The notes below the pieces were generated by a model. It was not told the origin of the DNA and searched no databases. It saw nothing but the letters and a program-made list of their open reading frames with translations. From Pseudomonadota bacterium (lineage in GTDB: Bacteria > Pseudomonadota > Alphaproteobacteria > Acetobacterales > Acetobacteraceae), in contig JAKADX010000032.1 in NCBI GenBank assembly GCA_021818505.1, forward strand, positions 1-50,919: a stretch of 50,919 bases of DNA, read 5' to 3'. Position numbers and translations under genes: made by a program. This document shows, piece by piece, positions 28,273 through 37,188 of this stretch. The stretch's first letter is position 1. Each line of letters begins with the position of its first letter.

Positions 28273-28996
28273 AGTGAGGGGCCTATCGCGGCGGTTCGGC
28301 GGCGTGCGCGCGGTGCGTGGCATCGACCTCGACGTGCCTGCGGGCGCGATCGTTGCATTGATCGGTCCTAACGGTGCGGGCAAGACGACCAGCTTCGCCG
28401 CCATCGCCGGCTTCGTCCGTCCGGATTCCGGCAGCGTCCGCCTCGACGGCACTGACATCATCGGCTGGCCGCCAGAGCGGATCGCACTGGCGGGCATGGT
28501 CCGCACGTTTCAGATTACGCAGCCCTTCGCGGGGCTGACGGTGGCCGAGAACATTCGCATCGGCGCTTTCCTGCGTGAGAGTCACCGTAACGCGGCGACG
28601 CGGCTCGCGCGCGAACTTGGCACCGAACTTGGCCTCGGCGCATGGCTCGACCGCCCGGCTGCCGCCCTGACCGTCGCGGGACGCAAGCGGCTGGAATTGG
28701 CCCGCGCGCTGGCGGCCAGGCCACGGCTGCTGCTGTTGGATGAGGTGATGGCCGGGCTGACGCCGACTGAGGTGAATGAGACGGTCGCGCTGGTGCGCGG
28801 CGTGCGCGGCCGGGGCGCAACCATCCTGCTCACCGAGCACGTGATGCAGGCGGTGACCGCTCTGGCCGACCGCGTCTATGTGATGGCGGAGGGCGCGATG
28901 ATCGCGCAGGGCACGCCACGCGAGATCGCCGTCGATCAGCGCGTCGTCGAAGCCTATCTCGGCAAGGGCGCCGCGGCGCGCATCGCCGATGGTTGA
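28265..28996 (+). CDS. branched-chain-type ABC transporter ATPase, LivG-like
   Basis: A 243-residue ATPase with Walker A GPNGAGKT, a divergent signature (LTVAGRKRLELARAL, lacking the usual SGGQ or YGDQ) and Walker B LLLLDEVMAGLTP, in which Val-Met replaces the more common Pro-Ala. The switch His is present in LLTEHVM. The motif MVRTFQITQPF is typical of LivG. It overlaps both neighbours by eight bases. The altered signature is known in LivG-type ATPases and does not argue against activity. Confidence 0.92.
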   Translation: MLEVRGLSRRFGGVRAVRGIDLDVPAGAIVALIGPNGAGKTTSFAAIAGFVRPDSGSVRLDGTDIIGWPPERIALAGMVRTFQITQPFAGLTVAENIRIGAFLRESHRNAATRLARELGTELGLGAWLDRPAAALTVAGRKRLELARALAARPRLLLLDEVMAGLTPTEVNETVALVRGVRGRGATILLTEHVMQAVTALADRVYVMAEGAMIAQGTPREIAVDQRVVEAYLGKGAAARIADG

Positions 28997-29705
28997 CCCG
29001 CCGCTGCTCGACGTGCGGGACCTGCGCGCGGGCTACGGCGCCTTCGCGGTGCTGCACGGCGTGTCGCTTTCCGTACTGCCGGGCGAAGTGGTTGCGGTGC
29101 TCGGCAGCAACGGCGTTGGCAAAACCACACTCAATCGTACACTCTCTGGCCTGCTGCGTCCGCGCGGCGGCAGCATCGGTTTCGCGGGCGAGGAGATAGC
29201 TGGCGCTGACCACGCCGCGATCGTACGCGCCGGACTGGTGCACGTACCGGAGGGGCGGCGTGTGTTCCCCAACCTGACGGTGCGCGACAACCTGCTGCTC
29301 GGCAGTTATGCGCGCGGCCGGGCGGAGCGCGCACAGAGCCTCGACCGCGTATTCGACATTTTTCCGCGCCTCGCCGAACGCCTGCGTCAGAGGGCTGGCA
29401 CGATGAGCGGCGGCGAGCAGCAGATGCTGGCGATCGGCCGCGGCCTGATGGCGCGCCCACGCCTGCTGATTCTGGATGAACCCTCGCTCGGCCTGTCGCC
29501 CCTGCTGGTGGAGGAGATGTTCGCGCTGATTGGCCGCCTGCGCGGCGAGGGCCTGTCGCTGCTGCTGGTCGAGCAGAACGTGATGCAATCACTCGCCGTC
29601 GCGTCGCGGGCCTATGTGATTGAGCATGGGCGCGTGGCGCTGTCCGGTACGGCCGATGCGCTTTCCCGCGATGCCCGCTTGCGGGCGGCGTATCTTGGGC
29701 TTTAG
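28989..29705 (+). CDS. branched-chain-type ABC transporter ATPase, LivF-like
   Basis: A 238-residue ATPase with Walker A GSNGVGKT, signature MSGGEQQMLAIGRGL, Walker B LLILDEPSLGLSP and switch His replaced by Gln (LLVEQNV), as is usual in LivF. HVPEGRRVFPNLTVRDNL is the LivF Q-loop region. It completes the importer and is followed after 23 bases by hyuB. Confidence 0.93.
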   Translation: MVDPPLLDVRDLRAGYGAFAVLHGVSLSVLPGEVVAVLGSNGVGKTTLNRTLSGLLRPRGGSIGFAGEEIAGADHAAIVRAGLVHVPEGRRVFPNLTVRDNLLLGSYARGRAERAQSLDRVFDIFPRLAERLRQRAGTMSGGEQQMLAIGRGLMARPRLLILDEPSLGLSPLLVEEMFALIGRLRGEGLSLLLVEQNVMQSLAVASRAYVIEHGRVALSGTADALSRDARLRAAYLGL

Positions 29706-29728
29706 CTTCCGCAAATTGTGAGCATCCG

Positions 29729-31351
29729 ATGGACCCCGTCACCCTCGCCGTCCTGAAAGGCCGTCTGGAGCAGATCGCCGACGAGATGGATGCGACGCTG
29801 TTCCGGGCCGCCTTCAACCCGACCATCGCCGAGGCGCACGATGCCTGTCACGGCATATATGACGCCGCGACAGGGGCGACGCTGGTGCAGGGCAAGTATG
29901 GTCTGCCGATCTTTGTCGGCGTCATGGCTTTCGCGACACACGCGGTGATCGACAAGTTTCCCGACGCGGCCGATGGCGACATTTTCATCTTCAACGATCC
30001 CTATGTCGGCGGCACGCATCTGTCCGATTTGCGGCTGATCCGGCCGGTGTTCCGCGACGGGCGCGTGTTCTGCTGGCTGGGCAGCGTCGGGCACTGGCAC
30101 GACGTGGGCGGCGCAGTGCCCGGCAACTACAACCCCGCCGCCACCGAATATTTCCAGGAGGGCGTGCTGATCCCGCCGGTACGCCTGTATGCGCGCGGGA
30201 CACTCAACCGCGACGTCCAGGACATCCTGCTCGCCGCGTCGCGTTTGCCCGATGTGGCATTTGGCGATCTGCAGGCGCATCTCTCGGCACTCGACCTCGG
30301 TGTGGCACGCATGGCGGCCGTGCTCGACGATTACGGCGACAACACCGTCGCGGAAGCCTTCGCCGAATTGCGCGCCCGCGCCGCAATGCAGATGCGTGCC
30401 GAGATTGCTGCCTTGCCCGACGGTACATGGGTACAGGAGGATTTCCTCGACAATGACGGCCGCACCGATACGCCGCTGCGTATCGCCGTCAAGGTGCGCA
30501 AGCAGGACGGACGGCTGACGCTCGACTTCTCCGGCTCCGCACCGGCCTGCGAAGGCCCTGTCAACATCAGCCGCGCCACCACGGTCGCCAGTGTCTATGT
30601 CGCGCTCAAGCACCTGTTTCCGGAGGTCGCGGCCAATTCCGGGGTGCTCGACCCGGTTGATGTGATCGTGCCGGCCGACAGCCTGCTCGACGCGCATCCG
30701 CCACGCCCGGTCGGTGGCTACACGGAGACCATTCTCCGCATCATCGACGTGCTGTTCTGCGCCTTTGCCGGGATGCGGCCCGACCGCGCCTATGGCAACG
30801 CGTACGGCACGATCAACGCACTCTCCATCGCCGGGCACCGCGCGGACGGACGGCGCTGGGTGCTGTTCCAATTCTTCGGCGGCGGGCATGGCGGCAATCC
30901 CGAAGGCGACGGCCTCTCGCACGGCAACCCGCCGATCGCCACCGCGATCATCCCGCCCGTGGAGGTGATGGAGGCGGCCTATCCCGTGCGCTACACACAA
31001 TGGGCGCTGCGCGACGGATCGGGCGGCGCGGGCAGGCATCGCGGCGGTCTCGGCGCCATTTACGAGATCGAGTTACTGAATTCCGCAGCGGAGGCATTCG
31101 TGTTCGCCGAGCGGGCACGGTTCGCGCCGAGGGGCGTGCTCGGCGGCGCCGACGGGGCGATGAACGTGGTACGGTTCGAGCAGGACGACGGCTGGCACGT
31201 GCCACCGCTCGGATCGAAGATCGTCGGCGTGCGGTTGCGTCACGGGCAGCGCATCCGCATCGAAAGTCCCGGCGGCGGCGGCTGGGGCGATCCGCAGGCG
31301 CGCGATCCGCAGGCGCGGGACCGCGACCGCAGACTGGGATACGCCCGATGA
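29729..31351 (+). CDS. hyuB: hydantoinase B / oxoprolinase family protein (HyuB)
   Basis: A 540-residue protein of the hydantoinase B family: MDPVTLAVLKGRLEQIADEM at the start, DGDIFIFNDPYVGGTHLSD, HWHDVGGAVPG (likely metal-binding His and Asp), GGYTETILRI and the Gly-rich end SPGGGGWGDP. With HyuA it forms ATP-dependent amidohydrolases (N-methylhydantoinase, 5-oxoprolinase) or, in relatives, acetone/acetophenone carboxylases. It is coupled to hyuA by an ATGA overlap and sits directly behind the importer genes. The C-terminus contains a tandem DPQAR duplication. Confidence 0.93.
   Translation: MDPVTLAVLKGRLEQIADEMDATLFRAAFNPTIAEAHDACHGIYDAATGATLVQGKYGLPIFVGVMAFATHAVIDKFPDAADGDIFIFNDPYVGGTHLSDLRLIRPVFRDGRVFCWLGSVGHWHDVGGAVPGNYNPAATEYFQEGVLIPPVRLYARGTLNRDVQDILLAASRLPDVAFGDLQAHLSALDLGVARMAAVLDDYGDNTVAEAFAELRARAAMQMRAEIAALPDGTWVQEDFLDNDGRTDTPLRIAVKVRKQDGRLTLDFSGSAPACEGPVNISRATTVASVYVALKHLFPEVAANSGVLDPVDVIVPADSLLDAHPPRPVGGYTETILRIIDVLFCAFAGMRPDRAYGNAYGTINALSIAGHRADGRRWVLFQFFGGGHGGNPEGDGLSHGNPPIATAIIPPVEVMEAAYPVRYTQWALRDGSGGAGRHRGGLGAIYEIELLNSAAEAFVFAERARFAPRGVLGGADGAMNVVRFEQDDGWHVPPLGSKIVGVRLRHGQRIRIESPGGGGWGDPQARDPQARDRDRRLGYAR
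31287..31316 (+). repeat. perfect 15-base tandem duplication at the 3' end of hyuB
   Basis: GCGATCCGCAGGCGC occurs twice in direct succession (31287-31301, 31302-31316) and encodes DPQAR twice. It is in frame and lies after the conserved end of HyuB, so it should be tolerated. It probably arose by replication slippage. Confidence 0.85.
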
Positions 31352-33429
31352 GCGGTCGGCTCGTGGTCGGCGTGGATGTCGGCGGTACCTATACCGATCT
31401 GTTCCTTTATGACGACGCGACCGGCCGGGTGCGCACCGCGAAGGTTCCCAGCACGCGCGGCCAGGAAGCCGTTGGCTTCACCGCCGGCGTCGGCGCACTG
31501 GCGAATCTTGGCGATATCTCCGCGATCGTACACGGGACCACGGTCGGCACCAACGCGCTGCTGGAGCGCAAGGGCGTGCGCGCCGGCCTGATCACCACGC
31601 AGGGTTTCCGCGACGTGCTGGAGATGCGCCGTCGCGACCGGCGCCAGACCTGGGGCCTGACCGGTGCCTTTATCCCCGCGATCGAGCGCGACCTGCGGCT
31701 GGAAGTCGCGGAGCGCACGCTCGCCGACGGCAGCGTGCTCATTCCGGTCGATCCCGAGGAGGTGCGTGGGGCGGCTCAGCGGCTGCTGGCGGCGGGTGCG
31801 GAGGCGCTCGCCATCGTGTTCCTGCACAGCTACGCCAACCCGGCCAACGAGCGCGTGGCGCTGGCGGTGGCGCGCGAGATGTGGCCGAACGGACATGTCG
31901 CGATCAGCAGCGACATCCTGCCGGAGATTCGCGAGTTCGAGCGCACCAGCACCACCGCGCTGAACGCCGTGCTGCAGCCGGTGGTCGGCAGCTATCTCGC
32001 CGCCGTGGACACGCGGCTCCGCGCGGGCGGCTTCGCGGGCGAGTTGTTGATCGTGCAGTCCAACGGCGGCGTGATGAGTGTCGCGACCGCCGAGCAGCTT
32101 CCGATCCGCACCGCGCTCTCCGGTCCGGCGGCCGGCGTGATCGCAGCGGCGCACATTGCCATCGCTGCAGGCTACCCGGACGTCATCACCGGAGATGTCG
32201 GCGGCACCTCCTTCGATGTCTCGCTGATCGCTGGCGGAATCCCGGCGCTGGCTGCGCAGAGTACGCTGGATTTCGGGCTGGTCGTGCGCACCCCGATGAT
32301 CGAGATCACCACGATCGGCGCGGGTGGCGGATCGATCGCGCGGGTGGATGCCGCCGGGTTGCTGCAGATCGGGCCGCAGAGCGCCGGCGCGCTGCCCGGC
32401 CCGGCCTGCTACGGCGCCGGCGGCGACCGTCCGACCGTCACCGACGCCAACGTAGTGCTCGGCCGGATCAACGCCGCCCGGCCGATTGGCGGCGCGCTCG
32501 CCGCGCTGGACGTCGATGCGGCGGCCCGCGCCATCGAGGCGGAGGTTGGCAGGCCGCTCGGCCTGTCAGTGACGGCGGCGGCGCAGGCCATCCTGCGCGT
32601 CGCCAATGCCCGAATGGCCGGCGCCCTCCGGCTGGTGTCGATCGAGCGCGGGCACGACCCGAAGCGTTTCACGCTGATGCCCTTCGGCGGCGGTGGGGCG
32701 CTCCATGCCGGGGCGCTGCTGCGTGAGGTTGGGCTGGCGCGCGCGCTGATCCCGCGCTTCCCCGGCGTCACCTCCGCGCTCGGCTGCGTCATCGCCGACA
32801 TGCGCCACGACCGGGTGCGCACGCTGAACGTGCCCCTTGAGGCGCTCGAACCATCCGCCCTGCGGGCGGAGATGGACATGGCGGCCTCGGTGCTGGGTGC
32901 GCTGCTGGAACGTGCGGGAATGGCGTTTGTGGCCACTCGCGTCGAGCACGAACTCGATATGAGCTATGTCGGCCAGACGCACACCGTCGCCGTGCCGCTG
33001 CTTCTGGCGCCGGACGGTTCCGGCCTGCTCACGCGCGGCGACATCTTCGCCGCCTTCGAGAGCGCCTATCGCAGTGCCTATGGCCGCGTGCTGCCGGATG
33101 CCCCGGTGCGGGTGCTGAACCTGCGCACCGCGGTTATCGGTGAACGGCCGCGCATCGACCTGCTCTCGCTCGCACCTCCGGCCGATGCGCGGCTGGACGA
33201 CGCGCAGCGTGGCACGCGGCCGGTCTGGTTCGCCGATCAGATGCACGCCGGAATATGGGACCGCCTCGCCCTGCCGGTCGGCGCGATCGTCGCCGGCCCG
33301 GCGGTGCTGGAACAGCCCGACGCGACCGTCCTGATCGAGCCGGGCCAGCAGGCGCGCGTCGATCGCTTCGGCAACCTGGTGCTGGAGGAGGCGGCTACAG
33401 CAGCCCACGTTGCTTCAACGCATCGCTGA
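31348..33429 (+). CDS. hyuA: hydantoinase A / oxoprolinase family ATPase (HyuA)
   Basis: A 693-residue protein with an N-terminal actin-like ATPase motif (VGVDVGGTYTDLFLYD), HGTTVGTNALLERKG, EFERTSTTALNAVL, the second phosphate loop GDVGGTSFDVSLI, and GGGGALHAGALLREVG typical of hydantoinase A. It phosphorylates the amide or keto substrate for attack by HyuB. ATG 31348 overlaps the hyuB stop. Its last 35 bases overlap the convergent patatin gene. Confidence 0.93.
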   Translation: MSGRLVVGVDVGGTYTDLFLYDDATGRVRTAKVPSTRGQEAVGFTAGVGALANLGDISAIVHGTTVGTNALLERKGVRAGLITTQGFRDVLEMRRRDRRQTWGLTGAFIPAIERDLRLEVAERTLADGSVLIPVDPEEVRGAAQRLLAAGAEALAIVFLHSYANPANERVALAVAREMWPNGHVAISSDILPEIREFERTSTTALNAVLQPVVGSYLAAVDTRLRAGGFAGELLIVQSNGGVMSVATAEQLPIRTALSGPAAGVIAAAHIAIAAGYPDVITGDVGGTSFDVSLIAGGIPALAAQSTLDFGLVVRTPMIEITTIGAGGGSIARVDAAGLLQIGPQSAGALPGPACYGAGGDRPTVTDANVVLGRINAARPIGGALAALDVDAAARAIEAEVGRPLGLSVTAAAQAILRVANARMAGALRLVSIERGHDPKRFTLMPFGGGGALHAGALLREVGLARALIPRFPGVTSALGCVIADMRHDRVRTLNVPLEALEPSALRAEMDMAASVLGALLERAGMAFVATRVEHELDMSYVGQTHTVAVPLLLAPDGSGLLTRGDIFAAFESAYRSAYGRVLPDAPVRVLNLRTAVIGERPRIDLLSLAPPADARLDDAQRGTRPVWFADQMHAGIWDRLALPVGAIVAGPAVLEQPDATVLIEPGQQARVDRFGNLVLEEAATAAHVASTHR

Positions 33430-35155
33430 TCAATTTCAGCGCCTTGTCGCGCAACGTCGGCCGGGCGAAGTACCAACCCGCCCGCGCGTAGCCGCCAAGT
33501 GCTGCCCGCACCAACGGCGACTTCACCTGCGGACGAACCATGTCCACGATCTGCTCGAAGGCGAAGTTCAACCGCGCCTCGATGGCAGCGCCCAGGCCCG
33601 CTGGCATCGCCGGCAGGCGCGGCCAGTCGCTGGCGGTCGGCATCGGCGGCACCGGCAACTGCGGCATCAGCGGGATCATGCGCAGATGGCGCACGCCGTT
33701 GGTGTCGATCACGCGCTGCTCCTGGCGCTGCCGGTCGGTCCAGTGCGGGCCGACGAAGATCGGGTTGTGCTCGGGGAAGATGAAGTGTCTGGCCAGGAAG
33801 TCGTAGGCGTTGCGGCGCCCGAGGCGATAGTCGTAGGCCATGAACCGCCGGTCGATGAAGCCGAGGAAGCCGCCGAGGCCGCCGGCCGCGATGGCGCGGG
33901 CGCCGATCGTACGCCCGTCCGCTCCCGGCGGTCCGACGGGGGCGATCAGGAAGCGGCTGTAGATCTCCTCGGCCGTCGCGAGCGCGATGTCCTCCGGCTG
34001 GAAGCGCGCCTGGTACACCAGCGATTGCACGAACGGCAGCGCCAGCGCGAGCAGGCCCGGCGGTTGCCGCGGGCCGAGGGCCAGCGGGTCGCTGAACGGG
34101 TCGATCAGGATCACCGCGCGATCCGCCTTGTCGCCGCGCCGGCTGTTGCGTCCGTTCATGCCAGCCAGCGCCGTGCGCACCATGTCGAGCGGCTGGTTGT
34201 CCATGGTCCCGCCATCGACATTGACGAAGTGGACCAGGTTCGGATCGGCCTCGCCGGCCGTCAGCGTGTCCCAGCGCGGGATCAGTTGCGCCACCTGCGC
34301 GTCGCCGCCGCTCTCGCCGGGGATCAACGTCGCGTGATAGCCGCAGGCGTCGAGCGGTCGGTGCAGCGGACGCGAGCGGAAGGCGAGCGGGAACGCGCTG
34401 GTCGCGAGCGAGGCCGCGCGCAGCATGTCCCAGTTCGCGGTGTCCCGCGACGCCAGCGCCAGTTCGTCCGGCCGCGACCCCGGCGGGTTCGCCATTCCGC
34501 CAGGGACAGTCAGGGCGAAGCGTATGGCGTCTTGATGCCCCATGAGGTCGTAACTGAGCTGCGACTCCCCATGCATCCTGACGCGGTAGGGCAGCCCGGT
34601 GACGTTGCCGACCGTCATGATGAGGCGCAGGGGATCGGCAAGCCAGGAGCGCCGCGTGGGCGTGTCGCCCTCGCCCAGCGCGCCGCCGGAGAACCTGATC
34701 GACCGCTCCGCCTGCTCATCAATCGCAGCACAGTTGAAGACCGAGGCGAGACCCGTGACCCCCGGCTCGGGTTTGGTCGAGAGCAGAGCCATCAGGTCAA
34801 CGCCGCTGGTCCAGGACGAATAGAACGGATTGCCCGCGTCCGGCCCGCGCGGAAAGCTCCAGCCGGCGGCACGGGTCAGGATGGCGCCGTTGATGGCGCC
34901 ACCCGATGCGCCGCCAATCGTGCTGATGACCACGTCGTGCATCGGCGCCGACGGGTCGCCGCGCTCCTTCGCGCGTGTCCAGACATCCAGCGCCTCCATC
35001 AGAAAGTCCAGCACCCCGGCGGTGTAGGCGCCGGCTGAGACGGTGCCGCCGAGCACCAGCCCCAGCTCGAACACGTTCGCTCCGAGCGGCTGGCGGATCA
35101 GGGGGAAGAACTCGGCAAGCTGCTGCTCGGTGAGCGGCGCCGGATTGTTTGCCAT
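33395..35155 (-). CDS. patatin-like phospholipase
   Basis: A 586-residue patatin-domain hydrolase. The oxyanion region is LGLVLGGTVSAGAYTAGVLD, the nucleophile Ser84 lies in GGASGG, the ATSAFPLAF motif follows near 251, and the dyad Asp314 is in NVDGGTMDNQPL, so the active site is intact. The C-terminal 230 residues are not recognised. There is no signal peptide, so the protein is made in the cytoplasm. It probably cleaves membrane phospholipid acyl chains. It is the last gene of a three-gene operon with a membrane protein and a lysozyme-fold protein, 18 bases after the former. GTG 35158 is an alternative start. Confidence 0.88.
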   Translation of the reverse strand: MANNPAPLTEQQLAEFFPLIRQPLGANVFELGLVLGGTVSAGAYTAGVLDFLMEALDVWTRAKERGDPSAPMHDVVISTIGGASGGAINGAILTRAAGWSFPRGPDAGNPFYSSWTSGVDLMALLSTKPEPGVTGLASVFNCAAIDEQAERSIRFSGGALGEGDTPTRRSWLADPLRLIMTVGNVTGLPYRVRMHGESQLSYDLMGHQDAIRFALTVPGGMANPPGSRPDELALASRDTANWDMLRAASLATSAFPLAFRSRPLHRPLDACGYHATLIPGESGGDAQVAQLIPRWDTLTAGEADPNLVHFVNVDGGTMDNQPLDMVRTALAGMNGRNSRRGDKADRAVILIDPFSDPLALGPRQPPGLLALALPFVQSLVYQARFQPEDIALATAEEIYSRFLIAPVGPPGADGRTIGARAIAAGGLGGFLGFIDRRFMAYDYRLGRRNAYDFLARHFIFPEHNPIFVGPHWTDRQRQEQRVIDTNGVRHLRMIPLMPQLPVPPMPTASDWPRLPAMPAGLGAAIEARLNFAFEQIVDMVRPQVKSPLVRAALGGYARAGWYFARPTLRDKALKLISDALKQRGLL

Positions 35156-35173
35156 CACGTCTCTCCCCCAGTG

Positions 35174-36073
35174 TCAGTTTGTGGCGGCCGGGGCCGGTTT
35201 CGGGCCGGAGCCGCGGATGCTGAAGAGCTTCTGCAACGTGTCGAACCAGAACGGTGCCCCGAGCGAGACTGCAAGCGCGGTCGCGATCCATCCGAGCAGC
35301 AGCCAGACGATGCTGCCGTCGGCGATGCGGGCACGCAGCCCATTCCAGTCCAGCGCCTGCCAGCCGATCGGCGCCGGCAGCGCTCGCAGCGCCTTTGACG
35401 CCGCCTGCACCTCGACCTGCATCGCCGACAGCGTCCCGTCTGTCGGTGCGGGCGGCGGTTGGCCCGCATAGTGCTGTGCCGCGGCGATATAGGCTGCGCG
35501 CAGGCTTGGGTCGTCCCAGAGGCCGCGCGCCAACGTGATCGAGTCGATGTTAAGCGCCACCGCTACAACGAGTCCGAAGACCAGCGCGAAATAGTGCGAC
35601 CAGCGCTTGTAGTCGCCGCTGAGCCGGTCCATCGCGTCGTCGTACCACGCCTCGACACCGGTCCTCAGCGCCGTCAGATCGCCGTTGGCGCGCACGATCA
35701 GCGCGGCGAGGCTTTGCTTCGCGCGGCAGTCCGGCAGGGCGGCGACGCTGCGTTCGATCTCGCCGAACGCTTCCGCCTGCGTTCCCGCGGTCAGCACGTC
35801 GAACAGCGCGAGCGTGAAGTTGCGCGCTGAAACATAGGACGGCAGCCCGCTGCGCGACGTGCCCTGCACCAGTGCATGGGCATGTACGTCGCGCGCCAGC
35901 GCGGCGGCCGGGCCGTCGGCGGCGAGCAGCTCGGCAATGCCGTCGCGCAACTGTTTGCCGCGCCACTTCAGCGCGACTGCCACGCTCTCCTGCAGTGCCG
36001 AGGCGATCAGCCCGAGCAGCATGTAGGTCAGCGCGAGGCCGATCGCGACATCGAGGACGACACCGAGCGACAT
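35174..36073 (-). CDS. uncharacterised membrane protein of the patatin/lysozyme cassette
   Basis: A 299-residue protein with a transmembrane segment at about 7-29 (VAIGLALTYMLLGLIASAL), a soluble part with ALKWRGKQLRDGIAELL and YVSARNFTLALFDVL, a second hydrophobic segment (HYFALVFGLVVAVAL) and a third near the C-terminus (IVWLLLGWIATALAVSL). I recognise the layout as a family of unknown function but cannot name it. ATG 36073 follows GGGGAG and lies four bases after the stop of the lysozyme-fold gene, so the two are translationally linked. Confidence 0.75.
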   Translation of the reverse strand: MSLGVVLDVAIGLALTYMLLGLIASALQESVAVALKWRGKQLRDGIAELLAADGPAAALARDVHAHALVQGTSRSGLPSYVSARNFTLALFDVLTAGTQAEAFGEIERSVAALPDCRAKQSLAALIVRANGDLTALRTGVEAWYDDAMDRLSGDYKRWSHYFALVFGLVVAVALNIDSITLARGLWDDPSLRAAYIAAAQHYAGQPPPAPTDGTLSAMQVEVQAASKALRALPAPIGWQALDWNGLRARIADGSIVWLLLGWIATALAVSLGAPFWFDTLQKLFSIRGSGPKPAPAATN

Positions 36074-36077
36074 GACA

Positions 36078-37145
36078 TCACTCCCCGTCCTGCGCAGGCT
36101 GGGCAAGCAGGTTCAGCAGGACGCGGGTTTGGTAATGGAAGGAATCGTTGCCGCTGCCGTTGTAGCGCCGCACCGCGTACGGCCAGTCGCACTCGAACCC
36201 GGCACGGTCCGGCACGCCGTGATAGACGGCCGACGGATAATACTGGTCCGGCTGATAGCCGAACGACGCGCCCTGATAGGCGGGCGTGCCGCGTCGGATC
36301 TCCAGCCTGCGAACACTCGCCGCGCAGGCCCGGCAGTCGCGCAAATAGCGCGCGTCCGCGGGCGCGTATTTGCACATGCGGAGCTTCAGCAGTGGATGCT
36401 CCGCCGTGCGGTCGTCGGCGCGGTCATCCGGCCCGACGACATAGCGGTCGAACTTCTCGCGCAGTTCGGCGAATGCCCGTTCCACGTTGCGCAGCGGGTC
36501 GAGGATGAAATCCGTCACTTCCTCGGCGCGCGGCGGGTGGTGAAAGATCGTGTACTGGCCGATGCCATAGCCGCGCGAGGTGATGTGGTCCGGCGCGTCG
36601 CGATCGCCGCGATCGAGGCCGACGACGACGAAACTGTCCTCGTCGTTCGCCGAGGGGACGCAGTAATGCCGACCGCCGCTCTCCTGCACCACCATCGCCG
36701 CGATGAAGAGTGCGGGCGCCACGGTGCTCGCGGTGTCGCGGATCGCCCTGAGCGCCGCCGCGTTCTGCGCCGCCGCATCATCGGCGTGCGGCAGGGCGAC
36801 GACGGCATCGTCGCCGACCAGCCGGTCGAGGCAGACGGCGAGCGCCTGGTTCACCTCTCCGGTCAGCGCCGTCACCGCCGGGCCGCCACCCGGGCCGCCG
36901 CGGTTGTAGCTGGCGATCGCGACCGGCGCACGTCCGTCGTTGCTCCGGCTCGCCCCGGTGTTGTTCATCAGATCGTATTGCAGGGACCGCACCGCGCCGG
37001 CCGTGCCGGGACCGAACCGCCCGTCGATCCCGGAACGCAGATAGCCCAGGGCGCGCAGATCGCGCTGCAAAGCCCGCACCACCGCCGGATCGCCAGAATT
37101 GGACTGGCTGATCGTCAGCCCGTCCTGCTGATAGGGGCGCGGCAT
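36078..37145 (-). CDS. peptidoglycan-binding, lysozyme/transglycosylase-fold protein
   Basis: A 355-residue protein. Residues 18-60 are a PG_binding_1 repeat (AVVRALQRDLRALGYLRSGIDG). Residues about 145-345 show lytic-transglycosylase/lysozyme landmarks: catalytic-type Glu155 in VVQESGG, GYGIGQYT (192-199), DPLRNVERAFAELR and RRYNGSG (327-332). Four cysteines at 258, 271, 274 and 319 could bind metal or form disulfides. No signal peptide is present, as in phage endolysins and many secretion-system effectors. ATG 37145 follows GGGGAGG; GTG 37151 is an alternative. It is the first gene of the cassette, downstream of a strong palindrome. Confidence 0.78.
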   Translation of the reverse strand: MPRPYQQDGLTISQSNSGDPAVVRALQRDLRALGYLRSGIDGRFGPGTAGAVRSLQYDLMNNTGASRSNDGRAPVAIASYNRGGPGGGPAVTALTGEVNQALAVCLDRLVGDDAVVALPHADDAAAQNAAALRAIRDTASTVAPALFIAAMVVQESGGRHYCVPSANDEDSFVVVGLDRGDRDAPDHITSRGYGIGQYTIFHHPPRAEEVTDFILDPLRNVERAFAELREKFDRYVVGPDDRADDRTAEHPLLKLRMCKYAPADARYLRDCRACAASVRRLEIRRGTPAYQGASFGYQPDQYYPSAVYHGVPDRAGFECDWPYAVRRYNGSGNDSFHYQTRVLLNLLAQPAQDGE

Positions 37146-37174
37146 CGGCACCTCCCCGGACGATTCTTGCAGGC

Positions 37175-37188
37175 TTGTTAGATAACAA
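37175..37188. promoter_or_regulatory. palindromic operator candidate in divergent promoter region
   Basis: TTGTTA-GA-TAACAA has perfect six-base arms, and a wider dyad CTTGTT...AACAAG (37174-37179, 37191-37196) overlaps it. It stands in an AT-rich island 30 bases before the lysozyme-fold gene and 73 before the isochorismatase-fold gene. The TTG-N-CAA form resembles MarR/TetR-type sites. No regulator gene is adjacent. Confidence 0.5.

Noticed and set aside
33410-35038. A 542-codon plus-strand frame opposite the patatin gene
   Set aside because: The composition is typical of shadow frames and the opposite strand has an intact patatin active site.
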